Source: JAAYEA01 sp012689325
Lineage (GTDB): Bacteria; Chloroflexota; Anaerolineae; JAAYEA01
Assembly: GCA_036841525.1 (NCBI GenBank)
Contig: DAITVZ010000025.1
Span: 1-60,530, forward strand
Length of the DNA: 60,530 bases
Direction of reading: 5' to 3'
This document shows positions 36,763-45,657 of the stretch, piece by piece. The position numbers and the translations under genes were made by a program. Under the pieces are notes generated by a model. That model searched no databases. It saw only the letters and a list, made by a program, of their open reading frames with translations, and was not told where the DNA came from. Position 1 is the stretch's first letter, and each line of letters opens with the position of its first letter.

Positions 36763-38097
36763 GTGAGCAAGCGTTTTCACATCGTCTCCCTGGGCTGCCC
36801 CAAAAACGCCGTGGACGCGGAGGGGATCGGCCAATTGCTGCGCCAGCAGGGCTACGAGGAGGCCGACGAGCCTCGCCAGGCCGATGTCCTCATCGTCAAC
36901 ACCTGCGGCTTTATCGCTCCCGCCCGCGAGGAATCGCTGGCCGCCTTGCGCGAGCTGGCCCAGGGCAAGCGCCGCCGCCAATGGCTCGTCGCCGCCGGGT
37001 GCCTGCCCGAGCGCCGGGACCTGGACCTGAGCGCCCTCGTCCCCGGCCTGGACGGCATCATCAGCACGCGCCAGTGGTCCCAGTTCCCCGCCTTTCTTTC
37101 CCGCCTGGTCGCGTCACAACGCGCGCCCGCGAGCCCCTGTTACACCTGGCCGGCCCCCGCTGGGGAAGGCAGCTCGCTGGTGGCCCGGGTGGATCGCCGC
37201 GCGACCACGGGGCGCAGCGCCTACCTCAAGATCGCCGATGGCTGCGACGCTGCTTGCGCCTTTTGCGCCATCCCGCAGATCAAGGGGCCGCAACAGAGCA
37301 AGCCCGCCGCCTGGGTGGTGGACGAGGCGCGGCAACTGGCCGAGCAGGGCGTGATGGAGTTGATCCTGGTGGCCCAGGATACCACCGCCTACGGCCGCGA
37401 CCTGGGCCTCTCCGACGCCCTCCCCGACCTTATCAGCCAGGTGCTGGACGCCGCGCCCGCCGTGCGCTGGCTGCGCGTGATGTATACCTATCCGCAGCAT
37501 ATTTCCCCTCGGCTGGTCGAGCTGATGGCCCGGGAGCCGCGCTTTTGCCACTACCTGGATCTGCCGCTGCAACACAGCCATCCCGACGTGTTGCGCCGCA
37601 TGGGCCGCTCGCCCGATATTGACCGCGTGCGGCGGCTGGTCGGCGGCCTGCGCGAGGCGGTGCCCGACGTGGCCATCCGCACCACCTTTATCGTCGGCTA
37701 CCCCGGCGAGACGGAGGCCGAGTTCGAGCACCTCCTCGATTTCATGGACGAGATGGCCTTCGACAAAGTGGGGGTGTTCCCCTATTCCCGCGAGGAGGGG
37801 ACGCGCGCGGCCGAGCTGCCGGGCCAGGTGCCGGACGAGATCAAGCAAGCGCGCCACGAGGAGGCCATGCTCTTGCAGCAAGAGATCTCGTTGGACCGCA
37901 ACGGCGAGCAGGTGGGGCGCACCCTGGACGTCTTGTTCGAGGGGCAAGGCGACGGCCTCTCCATCGGCCGCTCCTATCGCGACGCGCCCGAGATCGATGG
38001 GCTGGTGCTGGTCCATGGCGATGCGCCCCTGGGCGAGATGGCGCCGGTGCGCATCACCGAGGCCATGGAGTACGACCTGACGGGGGAATTGGCGTGA
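36763..38097 (+). CDS. rimO: Ribosomal protein S12 methylthiotransferase RimO
   Basis: RimO is a radical SAM enzyme that adds a methylthio group to an Asp of ribosomal protein S12. Its UPF0004 domain opens with the diagnostic SLGCPKN and has VNTCGFI and AAGCLPER (three cluster-binding Cys). The radical SAM motif DGCDAACAFC gives CxxxCxxC near residues 162-169, and the C-terminal TRAM domain includes VLFEGQGDG. The length of 444 aa is normal. The start is a GTG at 36763 with CGGAGAG upstream. The neighbourhood rodZ-rimO is common in bacteria. I prefer RimO over MiaB because of SLGCPKN. Confidence 0.95.
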   Translation: MSKRFHIVSLGCPKNAVDAEGIGQLLRQQGYEEADEPRQADVLIVNTCGFIAPAREESLAALRELAQGKRRRQWLVAAGCLPERRDLDLSALVPGLDGIISTRQWSQFPAFLSRLVASQRAPASPCYTWPAPAGEGSSLVARVDRRATTGRSAYLKIADGCDAACAFCAIPQIKGPQQSKPAAWVVDEARQLAEQGVMELILVAQDTTAYGRDLGLSDALPDLISQVLDAAPAVRWLRVMYTYPQHISPRLVELMAREPRFCHYLDLPLQHSHPDVLRRMGRSPDIDRVRRLVGGLREAVPDVAIRTTFIVGYPGETEAEFEHLLDFMDEMAFDKVGVFPYSREEGTRAAELPGQVPDEIKQARHEEAMLLQQEISLDRNGEQVGRTLDVLFEGQGDGLSIGRSYRDAPEIDGLVLVHGDAPLGEMAPVRITEAMEYDLTGELA

Positions 38098-38116
38098 AGC
38101 TGGCTGGCGACCTCGC

Positions 38117-38145
38117 TTGGCTTCTGGCCGGGGCTATGCTATAAT
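38117..38145 (+). promoter_or_regulatory. Promoter overlapping the start of the second GT39-like gene
   Basis: TTGGCT (38117-38122), 17 nt ending TGC, and a perfect TATAAT (38140-38145) form an extended -10 promoter. The -10 contains the ATG at 38144, so transcripts from it would begin near 38152 and would need the GTG at 38156 or a later start. Confidence 0.65.
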
Positions 38146-40153
38146 GGGCGGCAGTGTGGCCGGCGCGAAGCGGCTCCGGGATCGTTGGGGCGAAGCCCTG
38201 CTGGTCGTCGCCATCACCCTGGTGGCGGCGGCTTTGCGCTTCTACGCCCTGGATCGCTGGCCGCCGGGCCTCTATCATGACGAGGCCCATAACGGGCTGG
38301 ACGCGCTGCGGGTGCTGGCCGGCGAGCGCCCGGTCTTTTTCGAGGCCAACAATGGCCGGGAGCCTCTTTACATCTATATCGTGGCGGCGGCGGTGGCCGC
38401 GTTGGGCCGCAGCCCCGGGGCGATCCGCGTCGTCTCGGCGATCTTGGGAACGCTGACCATCCCGGCCACGTACTTGATGGCCAGGGAGCTATTGGGGCGC
38501 CGCGTGGCGGTGTGGGCGGCGGCGCTGGCGGCGACCACCTTTTGGACGCTGAACCTGAGCCGGATCGGCTTTCGCGCCGTGTCGCTGCCGCTGGTCTCGG
38601 CGCTGGCGATCTGGAGCCTGACCCGCGCCCTGCGTCGCGGCGTGTGGTGGGATTGGCTGGCGGCGGGGCTGTTCGTGGGGCTCAGCCTATATACCTATTT
38701 GGCGGCGCGATTCGCCTTGCTCATCTGGGCGCTGGTCGCCGGGTATGCCCTGTTCGTGCGCCGCCCGCGGGCGGCTTGGCCCAAGGTGGCCCTCTTTGCG
38801 GCGGCGGCCTTGGCGGTGGCGGCGCCTCTGCTGGCCTACGCCGGGGGCCACCCCGACGCCTTTTTGCGGCGGGCGGGGCAGCTCTCCGTCTGGTCGCCCG
38901 AGATCAGCGGAGGCGACCCCTGGGGGACGCTGGCGCGCCATGCGCTCAAGACGGCGGGGATGTTTTTCGTGCGCGGCGATTTCATCCCGCGCCACAACCT
39001 GCCCTACCGGCCGGTGTTCGACCCGCTCATGGGCGCCTTTTTCCTGGTCGGCGCAGCCTGGTGCGCGCTGAGGCGGCGCCCGGCCCATTGGTTTGCCCTG
39101 GGCTGGGTAGGCATCATGGCGCTGCCCACCGTGCTGGCCGAGGACGCGCCGCACTTTTTGCGCGCGGTGGGCGTTTTGCCGGTGCTGTTCCTGCTCCCGG
39201 CCCTGGGGCTGGAGCGCGGCTATGCCTTCCTGCGCCAGCGTCGCGCCGGGGGCCTGGCGGCAGTCGCGCTGGGTCTGTTGCTCGCCATCAGCGCCGCGTG
39301 GACCGTCCGCGACTATGGGCGGCACGTGCGCAGCGAGGCGGCCTACTACAACCTGGAGGCGGGCGCGACCGAGGCGGCGGCGGAGATCAACCGCTTCCTG
39401 GGGCGCGGCTGGGAGGGGAGCGGCCTGCGCGCCGCGGCGGGCGAGGCCCGGCTGGGGGCGCGGGTCTATGTGGAGCGCCGCCTGTGGGACGGCTGGACGG
39501 CCCTGCCTTTTCTGGCGCCGCAGGATGGCGTCGCGCTGTGGTCCGCCGCCGAGATGCCGCAGCCGGATGCCGCAGCCAGCGACGTTTTGCTGCTGGCCTG
39601 GCCCTATGGCGACTATCGCCAGGCCCTGAGCCTGCTGCCCTCCAACGCGCTGATCCGCGTGGCCGAGGGGAGCCGGGAGCGCGGCGACCTGGAGCAGGAG
39701 TCTCGCCTGCTCTACGTGGCCTTCCAGGCAGAGGCCCGGCCCGACGTGGACACCTGGGCGCGTTTTGAGCAGAGCATCGCCTTGGTGCGGTACGAATGCG
39801 ATCTGGTGGCGCCGGACGCGCTCCGGCTGCGCCTCTATTGGCAGGCTCTGGAGGCCGCGGGCGAACCCCTGACGGTCTTTGTCCACGTCCGGCGCGGCGA
39901 GGCGATGTTGGGGCAGGAAGATGCGCCGGCGGCCAGGGGTTATTACCCGACGGAGGCCTGGCGCGCGGGCGATGTGGTGGTGGATGAGCGCCGCATCCAG
40001 CTTGGCGCGCCCTATGACCCGGCCCAGGATGTCATCTGGGTGGGGCTATATCGTTATCCCAGCCTGGAGAGGCTGTTGGCGACGGATGATCTGGGCCAGC
40101 CCTTGGGCGACCATGTCATTATAACGGCGCCGTGCGCGGCGGAATCCGACTAG
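38144..40153 (+). CDS. GT39-like membrane glycosyltransferase with one C-terminal beta module
   Basis: The N-terminal half has about ten membrane helices and the catalytic first-loop motif GLYHDEAHNG (Asp-Glu), then FFEANNGREPLYIY, as in polyprenyl-phosphate-dependent PMT/ArnT-type transferases. After residue 400 comes an extracytoplasmic part and a C-terminal beta module (YECDLVAPDALRLRLYWQA, TVFVHVRRG, GYYPTEAWRAGD, IWVGLYRYPSLERL) shared with two other proteins here. The length is about 669 aa. The start is uncertain: the ATG at 38144 lies within a -10 box and has no clear ribosome site; the GTG at 38156 would be nearly leaderless; read-through from rimO would allow the ATG. Confidence 0.85.
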   Translation: MGGSVAGAKRLRDRWGEALLVVAITLVAAALRFYALDRWPPGLYHDEAHNGLDALRVLAGERPVFFEANNGREPLYIYIVAAAVAALGRSPGAIRVVSAILGTLTIPATYLMARELLGRRVAVWAAALAATTFWTLNLSRIGFRAVSLPLVSALAIWSLTRALRRGVWWDWLAAGLFVGLSLYTYLAARFALLIWALVAGYALFVRRPRAAWPKVALFAAAALAVAAPLLAYAGGHPDAFLRRAGQLSVWSPEISGGDPWGTLARHALKTAGMFFVRGDFIPRHNLPYRPVFDPLMGAFFLVGAAWCALRRRPAHWFALGWVGIMALPTVLAEDAPHFLRAVGVLPVLFLLPALGLERGYAFLRQRRAGGLAAVALGLLLAISAAWTVRDYGRHVRSEAAYYNLEAGATEAAAEINRFLGRGWEGSGLRAAAGEARLGARVYVERRLWDGWTALPFLAPQDGVALWSAAEMPQPDAAASDVLLLAWPYGDYRQALSLLPSNALIRVAEGSRERGDLEQESRLLYVAFQAEARPDVDTWARFEQSIALVRYECDLVAPDALRLRLYWQALEAAGEPLTVFVHVRRGEAMLGQEDAPAARGYYPTEAWRAGDVVVDERRIQLGAPYDPAQDVIWVGLYRYPSLERLLATDDLGQPLGDHVIITAPCAAESD

Positions 40154-40165
40154 GAGGAAAGGCAC

Positions 40166-41479
40166 ATGCGTTTACGTTCTATCGCGAGCGCGATCTTGAT
40201 CGTTGTGGTGCTGGGGTTTGCGGCGCTCCCGGTGGGCGCGGAGCCGCTGGCCCAGGGCTGCGAGGGGTTGGTCAACGCGGGTTTCGAGGATGGTTTTAGC
40301 GATCGCGGCGCCGGCGAGGTCACGGTGGCCAATGGCTGGCACCCCTGGTGGCAGGATGGCCCGTTCCAGCAGGATGGTTTCAACCGCCGGCCTGAGTACA
40401 AGCCAGAGGACGCCAACCGCTTTGGCACCCGCCGCATCCACTCCGGGACCTTTGCGCAAAAGTTCTTTACCACCTTTTCCACCCATAACGCCGGCTTTTT
40501 GCAGCAGGTGGCCGTGCCCGTGGGGAGCAAGGTGACCTTTAGCATCTGGGTCCAGGTCTGGAGCAGCACCTTTTACGACGTCGACTCGGTCAAGGACCCG
40601 GGCAACTATCGCGTCTACGTGGGCATCGACCCCACCGGCGGCACCGATTGGTCCTCGGGCAACATCGTCTGGTCCGAGCCGCAGGTCCAGTACAACACCT
40701 GGATCAACCTCTCGGTCTCCACCACGGCCAAGGCGGGGACCGTCACCGTTTACACCCGCGGCCAGCCCGAGTTCCGCGTGCAGTACAACGACTCCTATTG
40801 GGATGACGCGTGCTTGACCCTCGTGCGCCCGGCGCCGACCCGCACCAACACGCCCAAAGCTACCAACACACCCACGGATACCGCCACCCCGGAGAACTCG
40901 CCGACTCCCACCGATACGCTGACCCTGACGCCCGCGCCCACGCCGGAAGTGGCCTCCCTCTGCGCGCGCGCGATCCTCGACGCCAATAGCAATGGCGCCG
41001 CGGACGCTGGCGAGGGCTCCCTCCCTGGTGTGGCCTTCAAGTTCGCCAACCCGCAAGGGCAGCCGGTGGAGAGCTATACCACCACCGACCAGGCCGAGCC
41101 GCATTGCTTCACCACGGCCCAGGAGGGCACCTATCAGCTCTCGGTGGCGGTTCCCGAGGGGTACGTCGCCACCGCGGCGGATAGCTGGGGCGTGTACCTG
41201 GTGCCGGGCAAGACCGTGAACCTGGATTTCGCCGCCAAGTACGCGCCGACGCCCACGCCGAGCTGGACGCCCTCGCCGACCAATACCTTTACGCCGCAGC
41301 CCACCAACACGCCCAGACCCACTCGGACGCCGTCCTTCACGCCTACGCCCTGGCCGACCGACACGCCGGTGCCCGCCGGGGTGGCCGTGGCCCGTTCGAT
41401 CAACGAGGCCAGCGGCATCATCGTGCTGGCGGTGGGCCTGCTGCTGATCGTCGGCCTGCGGCTGTTCCGCCCGCGCTAA
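40166..41479 (+). CDS. Surface protein: beta-sandwich domain, SdrD-B-like domain, Thr/Pro linkers and C-terminal membrane anchor
   Basis: A signal peptide (MRLRSIASAILIVVVLGFAA, cut near VGA/EP) is followed by a beta-rich domain (about 30-225) resembling carbohydrate-binding jelly rolls (LVNAGFEDGF...FSIWVQVWS...WINLSVSTTAKAGTVTVY). A Thr/Pro linker leads to an SdrD-B-like domain (about 268-355; ILDANSNGAADAGEGSLPGV, SYTTTDQAEPHCF, YQLSVAVPEGY), a second Thr/Pro linker and a final helix (IIVLAVGLLLIVGLRLF) before RPR. It is thus displayed outside and anchored by its C-terminus. The ribosome site AGGAGGAAAG is strong. It lies between two large glycosyltransferase-like genes and could be their substrate. 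Confidence 0.86.
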   Translation: MRLRSIASAILIVVVLGFAALPVGAEPLAQGCEGLVNAGFEDGFSDRGAGEVTVANGWHPWWQDGPFQQDGFNRRPEYKPEDANRFGTRRIHSGTFAQKFFTTFSTHNAGFLQQVAVPVGSKVTFSIWVQVWSSTFYDVDSVKDPGNYRVYVGIDPTGGTDWSSGNIVWSEPQVQYNTWINLSVSTTAKAGTVTVYTRGQPEFRVQYNDSYWDDACLTLVRPAPTRTNTPKATNTPTDTATPENSPTPTDTLTLTPAPTPEVASLCARAILDANSNGAADAGEGSLPGVAFKFANPQGQPVESYTTTDQAEPHCFTTAQEGTYQLSVAVPEGYVATAADSWGVYLVPGKTVNLDFAAKYAPTPTPSWTPSPTNTFTPQPTNTPRPTRTPSFTPTPWPTDTPVPAGVAVARSINEASGIIVLAVGLLLIVGLRLFRPR

Positions 41480-41497
41480 CCACAAGACTGGCTCGCC

Positions 41498-44400
41498 ATG
41501 ATGGAAACGAGGAGCGCCAAGGGACCAGGCCCGGATATCGCACGCTGGGCGCTTCCCGCGGCGCTCCTTTTCGCTTTGCTCGCCGCCTGGCCCCTGGTGA
41601 ATGGGCCGGGGCTGGTCAACACCCGAGCCGGCGGCGATAGCCCTTTCCTGCTGGTGCGCGTGCAGCAATTGGTGGAGGTCCTCCGGGCGGGGGGCTTCCC
41701 GCCGCGCTGGATGCCCGATGCGGCCTATGGGCTGGGCTATCCCTTCTTTAACCACTATGCGGCCTTGCCCTATTACCTGGCCGCCGCCCTCAAGTTCTTG
41801 GGCCTGGGCTACCTCGCCGCGATCCAACTGACCCAGGCGTTTGGCTTTCTGGCGGCGGCGCTGGGCATGTACGCCCTGGTGCGCCACCTGACGCACAGCC
41901 CGGCCAGCGCCTTCCTCGCCGCCGTGGCCTACACCTATGCACCGTTTCACCTGGTGAACGTCTATGTGCGCGGCGACTCGCTCTCCGAGTTCTATGCCTT
42001 TGCCTTCTACCCGCTGATCTTGTGGTGCCTGGCGCGGCTCCACGACAAGCTGGCCTGGCGGCGGGCGGCCTGGGTGGCGCTGGCCTATGCGGGGCTGATC
42101 CTGACCCATAACGTCTCGGCGCTGATCTTTAGCCCCTTCATCGCCCTGTTTATCCTGATCCTGTTCATCACCCAAGCCGAACGGCGCTGGCGCTGGGCGC
42201 TCTATGGCGCCGCGGCGCTGGCCGGCGGCGTGGTCCTGAGCGCCTGGTTCTGGTGGCCGGCGTTGATGGAGCGCGGCCTGGGCCACATGGCTGACATGAC
42301 CACGGGCTACTTCCACTACTCCGGCCACTTTCGCGGCTGGGACCTGCTCCAGCGCAGCCTGGGGTTCGATTACGCCATCACCGCCGACCGGACGCCCTTT
42401 GTCATGGGGCTGGCCCAAGCGCTGCTGATCCTCGGCGGGGTGGCGGCCACGGTCTGGCTGGCCTGGCGCCGCCGGTCTGGCGGCGAGGGCCGCCCCGGCT
42501 ATGCCGCGTTCGCCCTGTTGGCCTTTGCCGCGGCGACGTGGATGATCACGCCCCTCTCGCGCCCCTTGTGGGAGCATATCCCGCTCTTGCCCATGATCCA
42601 GTTTCCCTGGCGCTTCCTCTCGGTGCAGTCGCTGGGCGGCGCGCTGCTCATCGGACAGTTGGCGCGACCGTGGCCCCGCCGCCCCTGGCTCGCGCTGCTG
42701 GTGGGCGGGGCGATCCTGTGGGCGGGCCTGGCTCATCTGCAGCCGGAGCGCCTGCACATCCAGGAAAGCGACGTGACGCCGGAGCGGCTGGCCCTCTACG
42801 AGCTGTTCACCGGCAATATCGGCACCACGGTGCGCTACGAATACCTGCCCCAGTGGGTCGAGGCGCGCCCCATGACCTCCGAGGCGCTGGCACGCGACCT
42901 GCCCAAGGGCGCGCCGCTGGTGGTCGATGGCATGCTGGCGGGGGCGACGCTGGTCTCCCACGGCCCCGGGCGGGAGACTTGGGACATTCAGGTGACCTCG
43001 CCGGCGGCCACGCTGGCCTTCCAGACCTACTATTTCCCCTGCTGGCGCGCCACAGTGGATGGGCAAGCCGTGGAGGTTCGCGCCCAGGAGGGGCTGGGCT
43101 ACCTCCGGCTCGACGTGCCGCAGGGCGCGCATCGGGTGGCGCTTGCTTTCGGCGGGACGCGCAGCCGGCGGCTGGTGGAGGCGGCGTCGCTGCTGGCGGC
43201 CCTGGCCGCGGCGATGATCATCGTCTGGCGGCATCCGATCCCCCCGCGGTTGCTGCGCGCGGCGGGCGGGACGCTGGCGGCGCTGCTATTGGCGGCGCTG
43301 GCGCTGCGGCTGTGGCCGGCGGCCTCGGCGCCGGAGCGGACATGGTCCGACCTGAGCATGGACTTTGCCCGGCAGCCCTATCTGCACCATAACCCGACGG
43401 GCCTCTCGTTCGGGGGGGAGGCTACCCTGGCCGGGTATCGCCTGTCCAGCGCCGAGGTGGCGCCGGGCGAGACCATCGAGGTCGCGCTGGAGTGGGAAGG
43501 CGCAACCGCCGCGGGGCTGGAGGCCGAGCTGCGGCTCGTCTCCTTCGCCGAGCCGCTCTTCCAGGTGAGCGACCCGCTGGCCCAGCAGCGGCTTCCCCTG
43601 GGCAACGTCACCCCGTATGCCCTGACGGTGCCCGAGCGGGCGGTCCCTGGGCTCTACCTGCTCAGCCTGCGCGTCTGGGATGGGGAGGGCGAGCTGCCGC
43701 CGCTCAACGACCGCGGCGAGACCCTGGGCGTGACCTACTTGCAGCCCGTGCGCGTCCGCGGCGGCGCGGCCCCGGCGCCCACGGGTAGCCCAGTAGCCGA
43801 GTTCGGCGCGTGCATCGCGCTGACGGAGGCCCAGGCCAGCCAGCAGGGGGCCCAGCTTGCCGTGGACCTGCGCTGGACCGCGCGCTGCCCGGCGCTGCGC
43901 AATTACGCCCTGTCCGTGCGGCTCAAGGACGCCGAGGGGCGGCAGGTGGCGGCGCGAGATATCCAGCCCCATGGCGGCTTTTATCCCACGAGCTATTGGC
44001 AGCCGGGCGAGGTGGTCCGCGACCGGGTGCTCTTGGACCTGCCGCCGGGGACGCCTCCCGCTTCGGACTATGCCCTGGAGCTGGTGCTCTACCAGAGCGA
44101 CACGCTGCAAGCCCTCGGCGTCGCCACGGTTCCGGGGATCGCCCTGACACAGCCCAGCGTCACGTCGGATTACGCGGCGGTCCATCGCTTTGCGCTGGAC
44201 ATGGAGTTGGCCGCCGCGGCGCTCTTGGCCGCCGAGATCGAGGAGGGGCAGCCGGTCGTGCTGCAGGCCACCTGGGCCGCGCCCGAGGCGCCAGCGCGCG
44301 ACTATGCCTGCCGCCTGGCGGCGCGCCCGGCGGCGGGCGAGGCCCTGACAGGGCCCGCGCAGCGCTTGGCCCCGGCCTATGCCACGCCGCAATGGCCGCC

Positions 44401-44977
44401 GCACGCTTTGGTGAGTGGGACCTACCGGCTGGCGGACCTGGCCGCGGGGAGCTATTCCGTGGCGCTGGAGCTGCTGGACGCGCAGACCGGGGAGAGCTTG
44501 GGCGCGTACACCTTGCCGCAAGCGCTGACGGTAAAGGCCCGGGCCCGCGCCTTCGAGCCGCCGCCCATGCAGACCGCGCTGGCCGTCGCGTTGGGCGGCA
44601 AGGCCAGGCTGCTGGGCTACGACCTGGAGCAATCGGCGGAGGCGCTGCGCTTGACCCTCTATTGGCAGGGGCTGGCGCGCATGGAAACCGACTATACCGT
44701 CTTTATCCATCTTTTGGACCCGGCCCAGGACAAGATCGTGGCGCAGCGCGACGCCGCCCCTGGCGCGGGCGCCTATCCCACCACGTTGTGGGCGGAGGGC
44801 GAGGTGGTGCGGGATGAGCACATCCTCCCGTTGGCGGGGGTTCCCTCCGGCGCCTACCGGCTCGTCGTGGGCCTGTACCATCCGCAGACGTGGGAGCGGC
44901 TGGCCCCGCAGGCGGAGGGCGAGGTGACGATCAGCGACGGGCGGTTCTTTTTGCCCGCCGAGGTTCGGGTGCCCTGA
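41498..44977 (+). CDS. Very large multi-pass membrane protein (YfhO/PTPS-related type) with C-terminal beta modules
   Basis: Residues 15-430 hold about 11 helices and loops such as GGDSPFLLVRVQQLVEVLRAGGFPPRW and YGLGYPFFNHYAALPYYLAA, a pattern of YfhO-like or '6-pyruvoyl-tetrahydropterin synthase-related' GT-C membrane proteins. There is a GD rather than DE in the first loop. An extracytoplasmic part (about 440-560), two more helices (about 565-610) and roughly four beta modules follow; the last (LLGYDLEQSAEALRLTLYWQ, YTVFIHLLDP, TTLWAEGEVV, LVVGLYHPQTWERL) is the shared module. At 1159 aa it is among the largest genes here. A role in surface glycosylation is inferred. Its stop overlaps the next start as TGATG. 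Confidence 0.82.
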   Translation: MMETRSAKGPGPDIARWALPAALLFALLAAWPLVNGPGLVNTRAGGDSPFLLVRVQQLVEVLRAGGFPPRWMPDAAYGLGYPFFNHYAALPYYLAAALKFLGLGYLAAIQLTQAFGFLAAALGMYALVRHLTHSPASAFLAAVAYTYAPFHLVNVYVRGDSLSEFYAFAFYPLILWCLARLHDKLAWRRAAWVALAYAGLILTHNVSALIFSPFIALFILILFITQAERRWRWALYGAAALAGGVVLSAWFWWPALMERGLGHMADMTTGYFHYSGHFRGWDLLQRSLGFDYAITADRTPFVMGLAQALLILGGVAATVWLAWRRRSGGEGRPGYAAFALLAFAAATWMITPLSRPLWEHIPLLPMIQFPWRFLSVQSLGGALLIGQLARPWPRRPWLALLVGGAILWAGLAHLQPERLHIQESDVTPERLALYELFTGNIGTTVRYEYLPQWVEARPMTSEALARDLPKGAPLVVDGMLAGATLVSHGPGRETWDIQVTSPAATLAFQTYYFPCWRATVDGQAVEVRAQEGLGYLRLDVPQGAHRVALAFGGTRSRRLVEAASLLAALAAAMIIVWRHPIPPRLLRAAGGTLAALLLAALALRLWPAASAPERTWSDLSMDFARQPYLHHNPTGLSFGGEATLAGYRLSSAEVAPGETIEVALEWEGATAAGLEAELRLVSFAEPLFQVSDPLAQQRLPLGNVTPYALTVPERAVPGLYLLSLRVWDGEGELPPLNDRGETLGVTYLQPVRVRGGAAPAPTGSPVAEFGACIALTEAQASQQGAQLAVDLRWTARCPALRNYALSVRLKDAEGRQVAARDIQPHGGFYPTSYWQPGEVVRDRVLLDLPPGTPPASDYALELVLYQSDTLQALGVATVPGIALTQPSVTSDYAAVHRFALDMELAAAALLAAEIEEGQPVVLQATWAAPEAPARDYACRLAARPAAGEALTGPAQRLAPAYATPQWPPHALVSGTYRLADLAAGSYSVALELLDAQTGESLGAYTLPQALTVKARARAFEPPPMQTALAVALGGKARLLGYDLEQSAEALRLTLYWQGLARMETDYTVFIHLLDPAQDKIVAQRDAAPGAGAYPTTLWAEGEVVRDEHILPLAGVPSGAYRLVVGLYHPQTWERLAPQAEGEVTISDGRFFLPAEVRVP

Positions 44978-45657
44978 TGAAGGCGCGATGGCGCGTCGCT
45001 GCCCTGCTGGGCCGCCTGGCCTATGCCCTGAGCCGTTACCGGTTCCTGGCGATGCGCCTGGACGTCTGGCTGCTGCTGGCGCTGGCCCTGGCGTTGTCCT
45101 GGCTGGCCTGGCGCGCTGGGCGGCAGGGCTTTACCTTCGGGCAGGCGGCGATCCTGCTGGCTGGGGCCTTGGCGTGGGGCGGGCTGTGGTACGTCCGGCG
45201 CCGCGGCTATGCCTTCTTTCAGCCCTTGCCGCTCCCGGAGGGGGTGCGTGTCTCCGGGCTGGCCGCCGAGGAGAGGCTGCGGCTCTGGGGCACGGGCTTG
45301 TTCGAGGTGAGCGAGATGCGCCGGCGCTTCGTCGGCTTGCCGGCGGCCCTCTGGCGGACCGAATTGGGCGAATACGTCCTGATGGCGCAGCATCGCGTTC
45401 GCGCTCTGCCGTTCCTGGATCGCGTGGACGAAGAGCAGGGCATGTGGTACGTCTTTTTCCGGCCCGAGGATATCCGCGAGGTCAAGACGGGGCGCTGGGG
45501 CTTTGGGCTAGCGCAGCGATGGGCGATTCGGCTGCGCTACCGGAGCGCGGGAGTTGAAAAGCCCGCCGAGCTTGATCTGGCCGGCGAAGGTCCGGAGGTG
45601 ATTCAGCGCCTTGTGGTGGAGCTGGACCGGCGGCTGGTGGCTGGGACGCACGACTAG
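44977..45657 (+). CDS. Membrane protein of unknown function, 226 aa
   Basis: The ATG at 44977 overlaps the preceding stop by one base (TGATG), which argues for coupled translation. There are two transmembrane helices (about residues 27-44, VWLLLALALALSWLAW, and 52-70, FGQAAILLAGALAWGGLWYV), then a cytosolic domain of about 150 residues with YFFRPEDIREVKTGRWGFG-like sequence (VFFRPEDIREV). No known family is recognised. Its last 150 nt are overlapped by the antisense 3' end of the kinase-like gene. Confidence 0.72.
   Translation: MKARWRVAALLGRLAYALSRYRFLAMRLDVWLLLALALALSWLAWRAGRQGFTFGQAAILLAGALAWGGLWYVRRRGYAFFQPLPLPEGVRVSGLAAEERLRLWGTGLFEVSEMRRRFVGLPAALWRTELGEYVLMAQHRVRALPFLDRVDEEQGMWYVFFRPEDIREVKTGRWGFGLAQRWAIRLRYRSAGVEKPAELDLAGEGPEVIQRLVVELDRRLVAGTHD

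Noticed and set aside
40172..44881. Two very long minus-strand frames opposite the surface protein and the 1159-aa gene
   Set aside because: Rich in Gly/Arg/His with no domain sense, while the plus-strand genes have signal peptide, helices and motifs.
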